From Enoplolaimus lenunculus (Eukaryota > Nematoda > Enoplea > Enoplida > Thoracostomopsidae), in the NCBI GenBank assembly GCA_030248215.1, contig JASANG010003692.1, positions 62,001 to 126,000 on the forward strand: DNA of 64,000 nucleotides, in the 5' to 3' direction. Shown here piece after piece: positions 11,160 through 20,385 of the stretch. A program made the translations under genes and the position numbers. Every line of letters begins with the position of its first letter. Within the stretch, counting starts at the first letter, position 1. The notes under the pieces are model-generated. The model ran no database searches, was not told the DNA's origin, and worked only from the letters and a program-made list of their open reading frames with translations.

Positions 11160-11732
11160 TACTAAATATTGACGCAAAAGTTTGGGTTTGACCCATATTG
11201 CGGAGGCCAGTACAGTTGGGTGTTGGGTGGCGTCCAATTAAAATCGGCCAACGAAACAATGGAAACCGACTCAAAATTGGGGGCTGCAGCTCAACCCAAT
11301 ACCCTAATTTTACAACCTAAGATACGTCCAAAACATTAAATTTAGGTTACGGGGAGCCTGAGCTAAACCTGAAATATCTTTGAAATTCGATTATTTATAT
11401 ACCCTTTTAACAATATAAACGGAGTAACTTTTTACATACATAAAAATCAGAAAATTAATTCTTGAATAAAACTATTTCTTGAAAGAAATAAATTTGTGTC
11501 TTATAAATTGGCAACAGCAATTTCTTGAATATCAGACATTTACGTTTTAACTGTTTACGAAACAAATTTCTGAGCTGTACAACGCTATTAATGTATCAAA
11601 TACAAGACATTTGTGTCTTGAAAATTTAAGAATGTAGGAGTCTTGAAATTTTAAGACAATTTCTTTTGTGTGTACATATCTCCAAAAATAGAACATAACA
11701 ACATAGCCCACAGTGTTATAACTACATTAATT
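11160..11732. other. 3' flank of the large gene
   Basis: It contains the presumed 3' untranslated region. About 11430-11680 is a degenerate repeat of 'tttcttgaa', 'aagaca' and 'tgtgtgtac' motifs that also appears at about 56580-56825. No clear polyadenylation signal could be fixed. Confidence 0.4.
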
Positions 11733-13661
11733 CTACTTAAAATGATTAACATTCGCTAGCATTGAATACAAAATCGGCTGTTGTTCACTAGTTTCTGACC
11801 ATAACAAATTTCCACCAATTTCTCCAGGATATCCAACAGACGATTCCGTTTTAATCACCAAATGATCATTTTCGTCGAGAATTAGTCGTTCGTTTGGCGA
11901 TAGGGACCGATCAGAATCTACAGCGCCGCCCGGGTCGCTACCTGATCCGTGAGTTTTCTGGCTTTGCCTCTCGGTGCCCATTACGATTGAAATTGCTCGT
12001 TCGGGTGACAGTCTCGTTAATGCTTTCGTACTTTTGCGTCTTGCTGGCATAGTTGCCTTTGGATTCAACTGTTCGTTGTTCGATTTACGCTCAAAAGTTT
12101 TCGTATGTTCCAAGTCACTTTTTCGTCTGGACAGGAGGGATAAATCACTTTCGGAACTGGATGAAGGGAGCCCAAGATTAAAGGCACCACCACTAGAATT
12201 TGCGGATGCGCGGGTAAGACCACATTTTCGAGCAGATGAAGGCGGTTCTGACATCACCGCAGTTGTTGCATTTTGAGCTGATTGTTCGTGTACAGCCATC
12301 AATAACGAACCTGCTGATCTTTCGTCAGAGTTGCCACCCCACTCACTAAATTCATCACCATTGTCAGAAAATTCACTTCCCTGAGCGTTAGAACAGTTTC
12401 GACCTGCCAAGTTCTCAAACAAACCAGACGGACCTTGTTCCGTTCCGTTGGGCCTCACTTTCGACCGCATGCTTACATCTTGATTGCCAACCAAGTCCGC
12501 TGTCTTGCTTTCGCTCAAAGAGCTGCCTAAATTTCGCTCTGACATACTCGTTACGTCCCAAAAATCGCTTCGATCAGAATAATACCCAGCTCCGATCAAT
12601 GATGAATTGCCCAAAGCTACATTTTCATTCCACGGCAGCCCAATATCGCTATAAACCAGCACTGAATCGTCGCTTTGTACAGATTCTGCAGACTCTGATG
12701 CGTTTTGATTGGACGAATCAAACGGAATCAGTAAACAGCGAGCGTTTGATTGGACAGCTAAGCATTCTAGTCTCGGACGCTTTTGCGATTTCCATGCCGA
12801 AGTTCTTGCTGCTGCTGTTGTTGTTGTTGTTTTTCTTGCTGTTTTTCTTGCTGACGGTGCTGCGGGTGTTGTTGTTGTTGTTGTTACTGCACTTGTTTTT
12901 GATGTCATTGTTGTTATTATTGCGTTTGTTGATGTTGTTGATGCTTGTAACGCACGTGGTGTCCTCTTTGCTGCAGTTGTTGTTGTCGTTGTTGTTGTTG
13001 TTGTGTTTGTTGATGTCGTTGTTGCTGTTAATGGTTTATCAGCTGCTACCGTTGTCACTGCTGTTACTTCTATACCTGTTTTTGTTTTTGTTGCTGTTAT
13101 ATTTGCAATTGCAGTTGTTTCTAAACTAGCATCTGCAGTTTTGAACGTAGTTCCACTGGATCCTGGTGTCGATTTTGCAGTTCCTGTTGTTGATTTTCTT
13201 TCGGCTGCTACTTTTGTTGTTGTTGTTGTTGTTGTTGTTACTGCTGCTATTTCTGGTGATGTGTTTGTTGTTGCTAGAAATCTTCCAGTTGTTGTTGGTG
13301 TTGACGCTTTCATCAACGTGGTTACAGCTGCTATTCTTGAACAACTTTCTGTAGCTGGAGTTACCCTTGGTAGTATAATTGTTGGCGTCTTCGTTTGTAT
13401 AGTAGCTGTTGTTGCTGCAGTTACAGCTGTTCTTGTTGTTGTTAAAATGGTTGATGTTGGTATTTTTGTTTCAGTTGCAGTTTCTGTTGTTGTTGTTGAT
13501 GATGATGATGTTGTTGTTGTTTTAGTTGTTGTTTTTGCTGTTCTTGTTGTTGTTGTCGTTGATGTTGTTATTGCTATTGCTCTTGTTGCTAATGTAGTTG
13601 TCGCTGATGCCGCCGTTACTACGACGGCAACTGTTTGGTTATCAGCCAATGCAATGCTTTC
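11733..13661 (-). CDS. Large gene, exon 9 (last): Thr-rich tract and acidic/Ser-rich C-terminus
   Basis: The acceptor is TTTTGTTTTAG at 13662, phase 0, matching the donor of exon 8. The exon holds 642 codons plus the stop. The first roughly 290 residues are extreme low complexity (Thr over half, with Ala, Lys and Ser), written mostly with ACA/ACN codons that form trinucleotide runs in the DNA. The rest is an ordinary-composition Ser/Asp/Asn-rich tail with DDSVLVYSDIGLPW, SEFSDNGDEFSEWGG and, near the end, HLVIKTESS. That last contains I-K-T-E (11844-11855), a sumoylation consensus. No folded domain is recognised. The long valine-rich frame on the opposite strand is the complement of the Thr tract, not a gene. 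Confidence 0.75.
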   Translation of the reverse strand, partial: ESIALADNQTVAVVVTAASATTTLATRAIAITTSTTTTTRTAKTTTKTTTTSSSSTTTTETATETKIPTSTILTTTRTAVTAATTATIQTKTPTIILPRVTPATESCSRIAAVTTLMKASTPTTTGRFLATTNTSPEIAAVTTTTTTTTKVAAERKSTTGTAKSTPGSSGTTFKTADASLETTAIANITATKTKTGIEVTAVTTVAADKPLTATTTSTNTTTTTTTTTTAAKRTPRALQASTTSTNAIITTMTSKTSAVTTTTTTPAAPSARKTARKTTTTTAAARTSAWKSQKRPRLECLAVQSNARCLLIPFDSSNQNASESAESVQSDDSVLVYSDIGLPWNENVALGNSSLIGAGYYSDRSDFWDVTSMSERNLGSSLSESKTADLVGNQDVSMRSKVRPNGTEQGPSGLFENLAGRNCSNAQGSEFSDNGDEFSEWGGNSDERSAGSLLMAVHEQSAQNATTAVMSEPPSSARKCGLTRASANSSGGAFNLGLPSSSSESDLSLLSRRKSDLEHTKTFERKSNNEQLNPKATMPARRKSTKALTRLSPERAISIVMGTERQSQKTHGSGSDPGGAVDSDRSLSPNERLILDENDHLVIKTESSVGYPGEIGGNLLWSETSEQQPILYSMLANVNHFK

Positions 13662-14029
13662 CTAAAACAAAATTAAAAAATTACAAATAACAGATCCCAG
13701 CTCATTGGTCCATTATCCGTCATCTACTTACACTCTTATATGGCAAACAGTAAACATTTAAATTGCAGCAATATTTGCCGGCAATCCTACTGAATCAGTA
13801 CTGCAAGCTACTGCAGCGAGCGAAAAACATTTTTTGACCAATAAGGATCGAGCAGAATATTTGGAAACTTGCAAAAGTGCGTCTATTCGCTTCATTATAA
13901 TAAACTTCTGAACCAGATGTATTTTCGTGTCACTTTAAAAAAATTAATTGCATACCAAATTTGAATGTAGGCCGAATGAGACGGCCGATTCAGTGTGCAT
14001 GCAGGTGTATGATTGAGCAAATTTTTTTA

Positions 14030-14325
14030 TCCGACCTGTGCTTTACCAGCGCAATTTTTATATTTTTACCAACCCAAATATTGACATTGACATCTTATAC
14101 GTGTGTTCTCGAGAAGTTTTCGCACGTAAAAAACGAAACCTTGAACTCATATCGCAACTGTATAAAAGATTTTATCTGTTTAATTTTGGCGCTTTTATGT
14201 CCAGGTTTGTCTGTGTGATTTCTACTTGGGCCCAAAAATGATTGAGGTCAGATGGCTTTTTTGGCTTTTTGATGATTTAAGAAAAAATTGGGCATCCAAC
14301 AGCCATTAGGTTCTTCATTTCATGG
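14030..14325 (+). repeat. Dispersed repeat, plus copy of the pair with 26498-26790
   Basis: It shares 'tattgacattgacatcttatacgtgtgttctcgag', 'ttgaactcatatcgcaactgtata' and 'aaaaaattgggcatccaac' (given in part) with an inverted copy at 26498-26790. Both lie in introns of the large gene and together bracket exons 4-8. Confidence 0.7.
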
Positions 14326-14500
14326 GCCAGGGCAAATCTTAAACAAAAATAAAACGTAAAACCGAAAACCGGCAAAATAAATAGAACCCTCTGTAAAGCG
14401 GTAATTATTTACCCGTTACCCTCGCAAAAATCTTTTACTGTTACCCGCTTTTACCCTCCCTTATTTTTTCTTCTGCGTTCGATACAATAATATGTCTAAC

Positions 14501-14792
14501 TTTACAGTGCATTTGATGTTACTCGCGACTTATTTTTGACTCATGCGATAAAAACAGTTTAAAAATTCAAGTTTTTCAACATTACCTGGTTTCAAGTTAA
14601 TAAAAATTTTTTAACTGGGTAAAGGTTAACAAATTTTTATCCGCACTTTACAGTGCATTTGACGTTACTCGCGACTTATTTTTGACTCATGCGATAAAAA
14701 CAGTTTAAAAATTCAAATTTTCAACATTACCTGGTTTCAAGTTAATAAAATATTTTTAATTGGATAAAGGTGAACAAATTTTTATCCGCACT
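14501..14792 (+). repeat. Tandem duplication of a 146-bp unit
   Basis: Two nearly identical copies start at 14501 and 14647 with TTTACAGTGCATTTGA. They differ by a few substitutions and one-base indels, so the event is fairly recent. It lies in the intron between exons 8 and 9. Confidence 0.8.
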
Positions 14793-14926
14793 TAGAAATT
14801 GTTTACTCGCGGGTATATCCGTATTGAAATTTTGTTACCGGACCCTCGTTTAGCCACGGGTAACGTGCAGCTTTGTATACACGTCGCCCACGACACAAAC
14901 AAATATAAGCTCAACAGTACACTCAC

Positions 14927-15106
14927 GTCAGAATATTCATCGTAATTATGCAAATCAGGCGGTTCTTGCTTGACTTTGATGTTGGCGCCGTTACAATAAA
15001 TTCTGTTCAATACTTCTTCACGTTTCGCACTGAGTTCCTTTATCGATGCGCTTACAATGTCTTCAGTGATATCAGACACAACGCTCGACGTTCCAGTAGT
15101 AGTAAG
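14927..15106 (-). CDS. Large gene, exon 8
   Basis: Acceptor GGTTTTTAG before 15106 and donor GAC|GTGAGT at 14926. Its 180 bp hold exactly 60 codons, phase 0 at both ends, which joins exon 7 (phase-0 exit) to exon 9 (phase-0 entry). It encodes TTTGTSSVVSDITEDIVSAS, then a Lys/Glu-rich helical stretch (IKELSAKREEVLNRI), then IKVKQEPPD. V-K-Q-E (14963-14974) is a sumoylation consensus. Because it is phase-symmetric, it could be skipped without a frameshift. Confidence 0.75.
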
Positions 15107-15647
15107 CTAAAAACCAAACCCAAACAAAAGCTTAAATACCGTCCGTGTAACAAACTTAGCCCTTTCCGGCATAGAGTATAACTATGAGCAACTAAAGCGT
15201 ACCCGTGCGCAGTACAAAATCTCTACAACAACAAGTTGAGAACGCTCGAGTTCGAGCATAAAAATTTTACAGTCGAAGAGTGATAGTAAACACCTCTCGC
15301 CCAGGCAGTCTCGATATATAGTTCGAATCGTAGACTGACTTTTAAAATAATATTGACCAATACTATTATCAAAATCGGTTCAAAGAAACTAAGCAGATGA
15401 CATTTTCAAAACACAATTATTACCAGCAACCCTACATGATACATGAGGAATTTTCTTTTGTTGAGTTTGACGCAGTTTAACTACGGCTTTGCAACGTCAA
15501 AATATTCTGCATCTTAGTAGTCAAAATTATTAACCTGGTAAAGGCTGATATAAATTTTTACCCTTTTGATACAAATATTGAGTCGCAAACATTGTACAAA
15601 GTTAACCTAGTTCACCCAATTCCACGATACCAGCTTGTACAACTGAC
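15107..15647. other. Intron between exons 7 and 8
   Basis: AT-rich, about 540 bp, with no recognised repeat. It ends with the acceptor TTTTTAG before exon 8. Confidence 0.6.
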
Positions 15648-17059
15648 CAGTCGTAGTTGTTCTTCAAATTGTTCCAGTTCTTTGTTGAGTTCTTCAAGCT
15701 GTTCGCGAAGATGTATTGCACAATTTAGTGGCCCTGCAAACTTCAAATCGCAATATGTTGGCACACTTTTCGCGCAGTTGGCTGGTATGTTCGTCGTTCG
15801 ACAATCTCCGAAGATGTCTTCTTGCCCATGGCAGTTTACGACAACTTCATCATGATTTCGATCCCTTGGTGCAGAGTTATTTTGTTGTGTTTGTTGTTTT
15901 TTTGCTGCCATCGCGAGTAGCTTCCGTTGTTTTTCGTGCGCTCTTTCCAACATTCGACGTTTACCGTCTTCTGTTTGCATTTTGACCATTTCGGCTGTTT
16001 TCGATGTTTTTGACATATTTGGCACATATGTCGCCTTTTCAGTAGATGAATTTGAACATTTTACACCAAACTCGTTCAATGGCTTTGTACCACTTACAGT
16101 AAATGTCTTTTTACCCGAAGCGTATGAAATGTTTCCAGCAGGCGTACTCGATGCCTCTACACCAGATGAGGTGAACAGTTTTTCAGTTGAAGAACTAGAT
16201 GTTCCGCCAGAAGTAAATGTTGATATTATTCCACCAGACACTCGAGACATCTTTCCAGCGAACGCACTAAAAACATTTTCACCAACAACATACCCCGCCG
16301 ACGCACTTGAGGTCTCATCACAAGCTGCCATTGTTGATTTTCCTTTGGAATCTATTGACACCTTTCCAGCCAAACACCTTGGCGTCTCGCCAAAACTTGG
16401 AGATATTTTTCCACCAGAAATTCTAGATTGGTTTCCAGCGAACACATTAGAAACCTTTTCACCAGATGTCACCTTCTTACCAGAAATTGGCGTTGTTCGA
16501 GCAGATGAACTACCTGTTCTACCTGACTGATTTGCCGAGTTTGAGATTACAGCGAAAGCGCTAGATGCCTTTTCGTGAGATCCATGCTCACTAATTGTCT
16601 TATTGCCACCTGTACTTGCCGTTTTTCTCGTCGCTCCAGTTGACATTTTTCCATCAGAATCAGCTGAAAAAATTTCGTCAGAAGCGTTCGAGGTTTGTTT
16701 GGTCAAATTCGTTTTCTTGTCACTCAACACAATTGATCGCTTTTCTCCAACATCCGCAGTATACGGCTCAGCTCCAGAGCTTAGGACAGGTCCAGCTGTC
16801 ACAGCTTGGAGGTGAACTCTTGCGTCACGTTGAGCGTCGCCACACGCAGGGCTCGAGTCCGGTGTAGATGGCACGCTGCTATTCGAGCTAACCTTGGGAA
16901 CTACTGAAGTAGCCGAATTACGCTCACGAAGACTGGCGTAGTCGATATGAATTTCAGGTGACACAATTTCTGCAGCTTTAGGCAAAGCTGATAACTGACC
17001 GTATGACACGGTAAATCCTGGAGATGAAACGCGAAAATCGTCTGCTCCGGTAATGGCGA
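15648..17059 (-). CDS. Large gene, exon 7: Ser/Gly/Thr repeats, then a coiled coil
   Basis: Acceptor AACATTTCAG and donor CTG|GTCAGT. The donor is non-standard at its third position but is the one that matches the phase-0 entry of exon 8. It adds 470 full codons plus the shared codon with exon 6. Much of the exon is a degenerate repeat of about 10-13 residues with the pattern S-x-F-A-G-K-x-S-x-x-S-G-G, plus runs of SSAS and TSSS. The C-terminal part changes character. KMQTEDGKRRMLERAHEKQR is a charged helix, followed by a Cys-containing stretch (CHGQEDIFGDC) and a heptad-like coiled coil, REQLEELNKELEQFEEQL. The coiled coil suggests self-association. Confidence 0.75.
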
Positions 17060-17185
17060 CTGAAATGTTAAAAAAATTAAAAAACACATTAATTCAACAC
17101 AAATCACCGCTTAAGTTCTAATTCTCCTTGCACTGGAATTTGAAAATGTTACGAACACAGCACTGGATCATATCGACTGATACAA

Positions 17186-17395
17186 CTATAAACCAGGACA
17201 ACAACAACAACAACAACAACACTGCTCGAATCGATCACCGCCTTGTCGTGGGTCGAGCGGCTCCTGCCTCGCAGGTCCAAATGGTGGTCTACTTCCCCGA
17301 TGCAACGAGACAATCACCATCTCCGCGCATGTGACAGGATCGCTCCTGTCAACGATCAGCCTTGATCGGGGGGCCAAACAACAACAACAACAACA
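17186..17395 (+). mobile_element. Possible SINE or LINE tail between two (CAA)n tracts
   Basis: About 155 bp of GC-rich sequence (roughly 17221-17375) sits between two (CAA)n runs of 7-8 units, unlike the AT-rich intron around it. It includes 'gatcaccgccttgtcgtggg' and ends 'gatcggggggcc'. A short retroposon with a (CAA)n tail inserted at a (CAA)n site would look like this. No clear tRNA-type boxes were found. Confidence 0.4.
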
Positions 17396-18267
17396 ACACC
17401 AAAAGTTCGATTTTTTCCTTTCAGATAAAAAGTTAACAGTTCAGACCCGGATTCGCGTTTGAAAATGCCGCATCCATCAAATTCAGAAACATTTGATTGT
17501 TTTGAAAATTAAATTAAAACATTTTTTAAAAAACTATTTTTTGCAGTTTTTTTGCATCTCAATATTTTTCTCAATAAATTCACGCTTTGATGTTTTGAAA
17601 TTGAAATGTTTCTGTTGTTTGCAATAAGATTCCGTTTCTTAAGTCGTATATGACTAATGGCGAAAGTGATTTTTTTTAAATCAGAGTTTGGGTCCAACAA
17701 AGCCTGTAGTTTGATTCTTAAAGAGACTTTTAGGATGTAGAAGACTAGAACTGGATTTAAGGTTGAAATATTCGTGCGTGGTTTACATCAGTAAACATGA
17801 AACTGGATGAATCAAGAAACGTTTTGCGACTGGTACAAAAAGATTTAATACTAAACTCGTGTGTGGATTTTCGCTCGCCAGGTTTTTCTCACAGTTTTAC
17901 ACACGCAGTAACGTCGGATTTGGGGGTTCTAGACATCAAATCTTCCTTTCGAAGCGACATAAATCTTCATTTTTGTCATCGGACCGCATCAATTTGAAAA
18001 CTGTATCAAGCGTTTTCGCTCGCTTGGCTTGCGGATTTTTCAAAACCAAAACTTCCCCTCCCATATGTATTGCCACTCAAACCCAAATTCCTACAAGCAA
18101 ACAAATAATCCTTGAACCAAACTTCAACAGACACAACTGTGAATCATTTTGAAATTTGCCCTCGGCTAGACCACGGCTCCTGGGAATCGGCTCCGGCACG
18201 TATAAAACTGATGACCCCGAGACAGCTCTACTCTATTCTTTGTCTGTCTTACATATCGTTCACAATA
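17396..18267. other. Intron between exons 6 and 7, left part
   Basis: Holds 'cgctcgccagg' and 'cgctcgcttgg' motifs near 17870 and 18020, reminiscent of dispersed fragments elsewhere (32378, 44835, 63079), but nothing complete. Confidence 0.35.
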
Positions 18268-18414
18268 CACCATGTCACAATTTTGACGCGTCTGTCGTGT
18301 ACAAGTTGTGAAATTTTCGTGACATGTACATGAACTGCAATCTTGTTCTGTACAAGTCACCAAAATTCGTCAACTTGTACATAACTAGGCGTGTACAAAA
18401 TTGTGATATGGGTG
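18268..18414. mobile_element. Palindromic MITE-like element next to a splice donor
   Basis: A 147-bp segment with inverted ends CACCATGTCACAATTTTG and CAAAATTGTGATATGGGTG. It has inner inverted motifs (GTGTACAAGTTGTGA and its inverse) that would give a long hairpin. It ends 28 bp from the donor of exon 6. Confidence 0.55.
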
Positions 18415-18442
18415 AATACGAGATATTGTGGATGATGCATAC

Positions 18443-19616
18443 CTGGTGATCGAAAACTTCCACAACCGTCTTCAGATAAGTTATTCCCATCAGTGCTGCT
18501 GACTTCGCCAGATTTATCTTCGCGGTATCGCAACTGATCCAATTTACTGTTTTTCTCCAGTGTTTCATCGGGTTTCGTGTTTGCATTTGTGCTACTTGCA
18601 ATCAATCGCCCATGTTCACAATCGTTTGTATCAAATTCGCCAAGAGTCTCAGGTTCACACAGCGCAGTGATCTGTTGTTCGATGGTTCGTTTTCGTAGCG
18701 CTCGGCGATCAATTTCACTTTGATGTGGCACGTTTTGATCTTGCCGCCGGGATTTTTCTTGTCTAGACTGCTCTGAAATTTTGCTATTCCCGTCGGCATC
18801 CATTGAGGAATGAGTGTCCGCCGATCCGTCATCGCTTGAATTGTCAATTACCTTGCCCTCACCGCCATCCACATAAATTTCACTCAAGCACCCACCGTCC
18901 TCAGCATTGCAACCGCGGTCTTGATCAGCGTAGAATGCGGCACTTAGCTTTTCGAGTAATTTCGGTCGTTTAAGTACACATTGCGCGAGCTGTCCAAGTT
19001 GTGCTTCGTCTTCGCTGCAAACCGATGATGCGATGTCGCTTAAGACTTTCGTTAAACGTTGTTGCGTGACGTTTAAGGACGTGTTCGATGACGCAAACGA
19101 TGTCGTCTTAGATGTCGTGTTTAATGTCGTGTTCGATGACGTATTTGATGATGTGATCGATGACGTGTTTGACGATGCGTTTGATGACGTGTTTGGCACA
19201 ACCAGTCGTGTCGGATTCGACTCCAAATGACGCGTTTCATCGAATTCAACTCGCGGCAGATGACTTTGAGGCTGGCGAGTGATTAAATTTTCATTCAAAT
19301 TTGGGGTTGTTCGTGAATCGTCCATAGGACGAGCATGCTCGTAATGAATCGGGGACGAGGATGGGCAAGATGAAAAGCGGGGGCTAACCGAGGTCCCAGG
19401 TGGTAGAGAGTCGTTGTTCAAGGCGGTTAATAGGGCTGGTACGGCGCTATTTTGAGCAACATGGCGTGTGTAAGCGTGTGTTGACGATGTGTTGCTAATA
19501 TGCTGCAGTGGTAAATGTTCCACTGCGTTCAAGAGTGCGTGACATATGCTTGCGAGAGTATCGTATGTTTGTTGTGGCGGTGACCGACATGGCATAGGCC
19601 CAGCAGCTATTGCAGG
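18443..19616 (-). CDS. Large gene, exon 6: Asn/Ser/Thr repeats and acidic regions
   Basis: Acceptor TTATTTTTCAG, phase-0 entry, matching exon 5. The donor CCAG|GTATGC leaves after one base of a codon (G|TC), matching exon 7. It has 391 full codons. The N-terminal part includes TYDTLASICHALLNAVEHLP, a possible amphipathic helix. There follows a tetrapeptide run (SSNTSSITSSNTSSNTTLNT) and then VLSDIASSVCSEDEAQLGQL and CVLKRPKLLEKLSAAFYA, which look more structured than the surroundings. The last third is acidic and charged (SDDGSADTHSS, RRALRKRTIEQQ). N-x-S/T motifs abound, but there is no signal peptide in the known part of the protein, so they are not evidence of glycosylation. Confidence 0.75.
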
Positions 19617-19782
19617 CTGAAAAATAATAGTTAAAATTAGCGAAACAGGGCATATAAACATAAATCTTATGTGAGCAAACTAACAGCTCAATACTCGATC
19701 CATTTACACAATTAAACAACCACTGAACCGCTAGTCATATGTATTAAAATTACATAGCTACCAAATTCTACTACAGTCAATG

Positions 19783-20320
19783 CCTATATTCTCAAATGTA
19801 TGTAGCACCTGTCACCAGTTGACAATAGGTCCTGTAAGCTTTGAACCAACCAAACGGGTCCAAGGCTTAACTAAAAGTCAGCGAGCAACACAGAATGAAA
19901 CTAGTTAGTTAATACATGCGAAAGATTTTCCGTTTTTTCTCACATCCGGTTTCTGTCAAGTTGCTGCTCAGTATTCCTTCACAAAGGTTAAAAGTCTTCC
20001 TGCTCACTTCCGTGAACCGCAACAGCTTCCAGCTTTCAAAGTTATAATTTTGAAATAAGCTCCTATCGCTAGGCCTTTGTGTTCCCCAAATAGTTTCTCC
20101 GATTCTCAGTCCTACTTGGATCGCCAATAACATTTTAAAATTGTGTGTTTTAAATCTACGCCCATATTCTAATATATACGTAGCATTGATCGTTAGTTGG
20201 TGATAGGTCTGCAGTTTTGTACTTGACTTGTAATACATCTGTGTGAAATTATTGCTTCTCAACGACCGGCGTTCGTTCATCAGTTTGAAAACCAGTCGCA
20301 AACTGCTGAATGATACTGTA
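19783..20320. repeat. Two copies of a dispersed 'ATATTCTCAAATGTATGTAGC' family
   Basis: Copies begin at about 19783 and 20160 in the same orientation, each followed by a 'tgataggtc' block. Relatives occur near 30780, 48630 and 61831-62041. The last is a complete inverted-repeat element ending GGGCCCATATTCTGAAATGC. This pair lies in the intron between exons 5 and 6. Confidence 0.55.
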
Positions 20321-20385
20321 CGCATTTGACAACACAGGCGCTAGTTTAAATATATTTGTTTGACAAATTGCCAATTATTACTTAC

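Noticed and set aside
12599-13665. Long valine/leucine-rich plus-strand frames
   Set aside because: They are the complement of the Thr-rich exon 9; the composition is dictated by the trinucleotide repeats and there is no splice or start support.
15982-17107. Plus-strand frames of up to 182 codons
   Set aside because: Shadows of exon 7 of the minus-strand gene; the minus frame has consistent exon borders.
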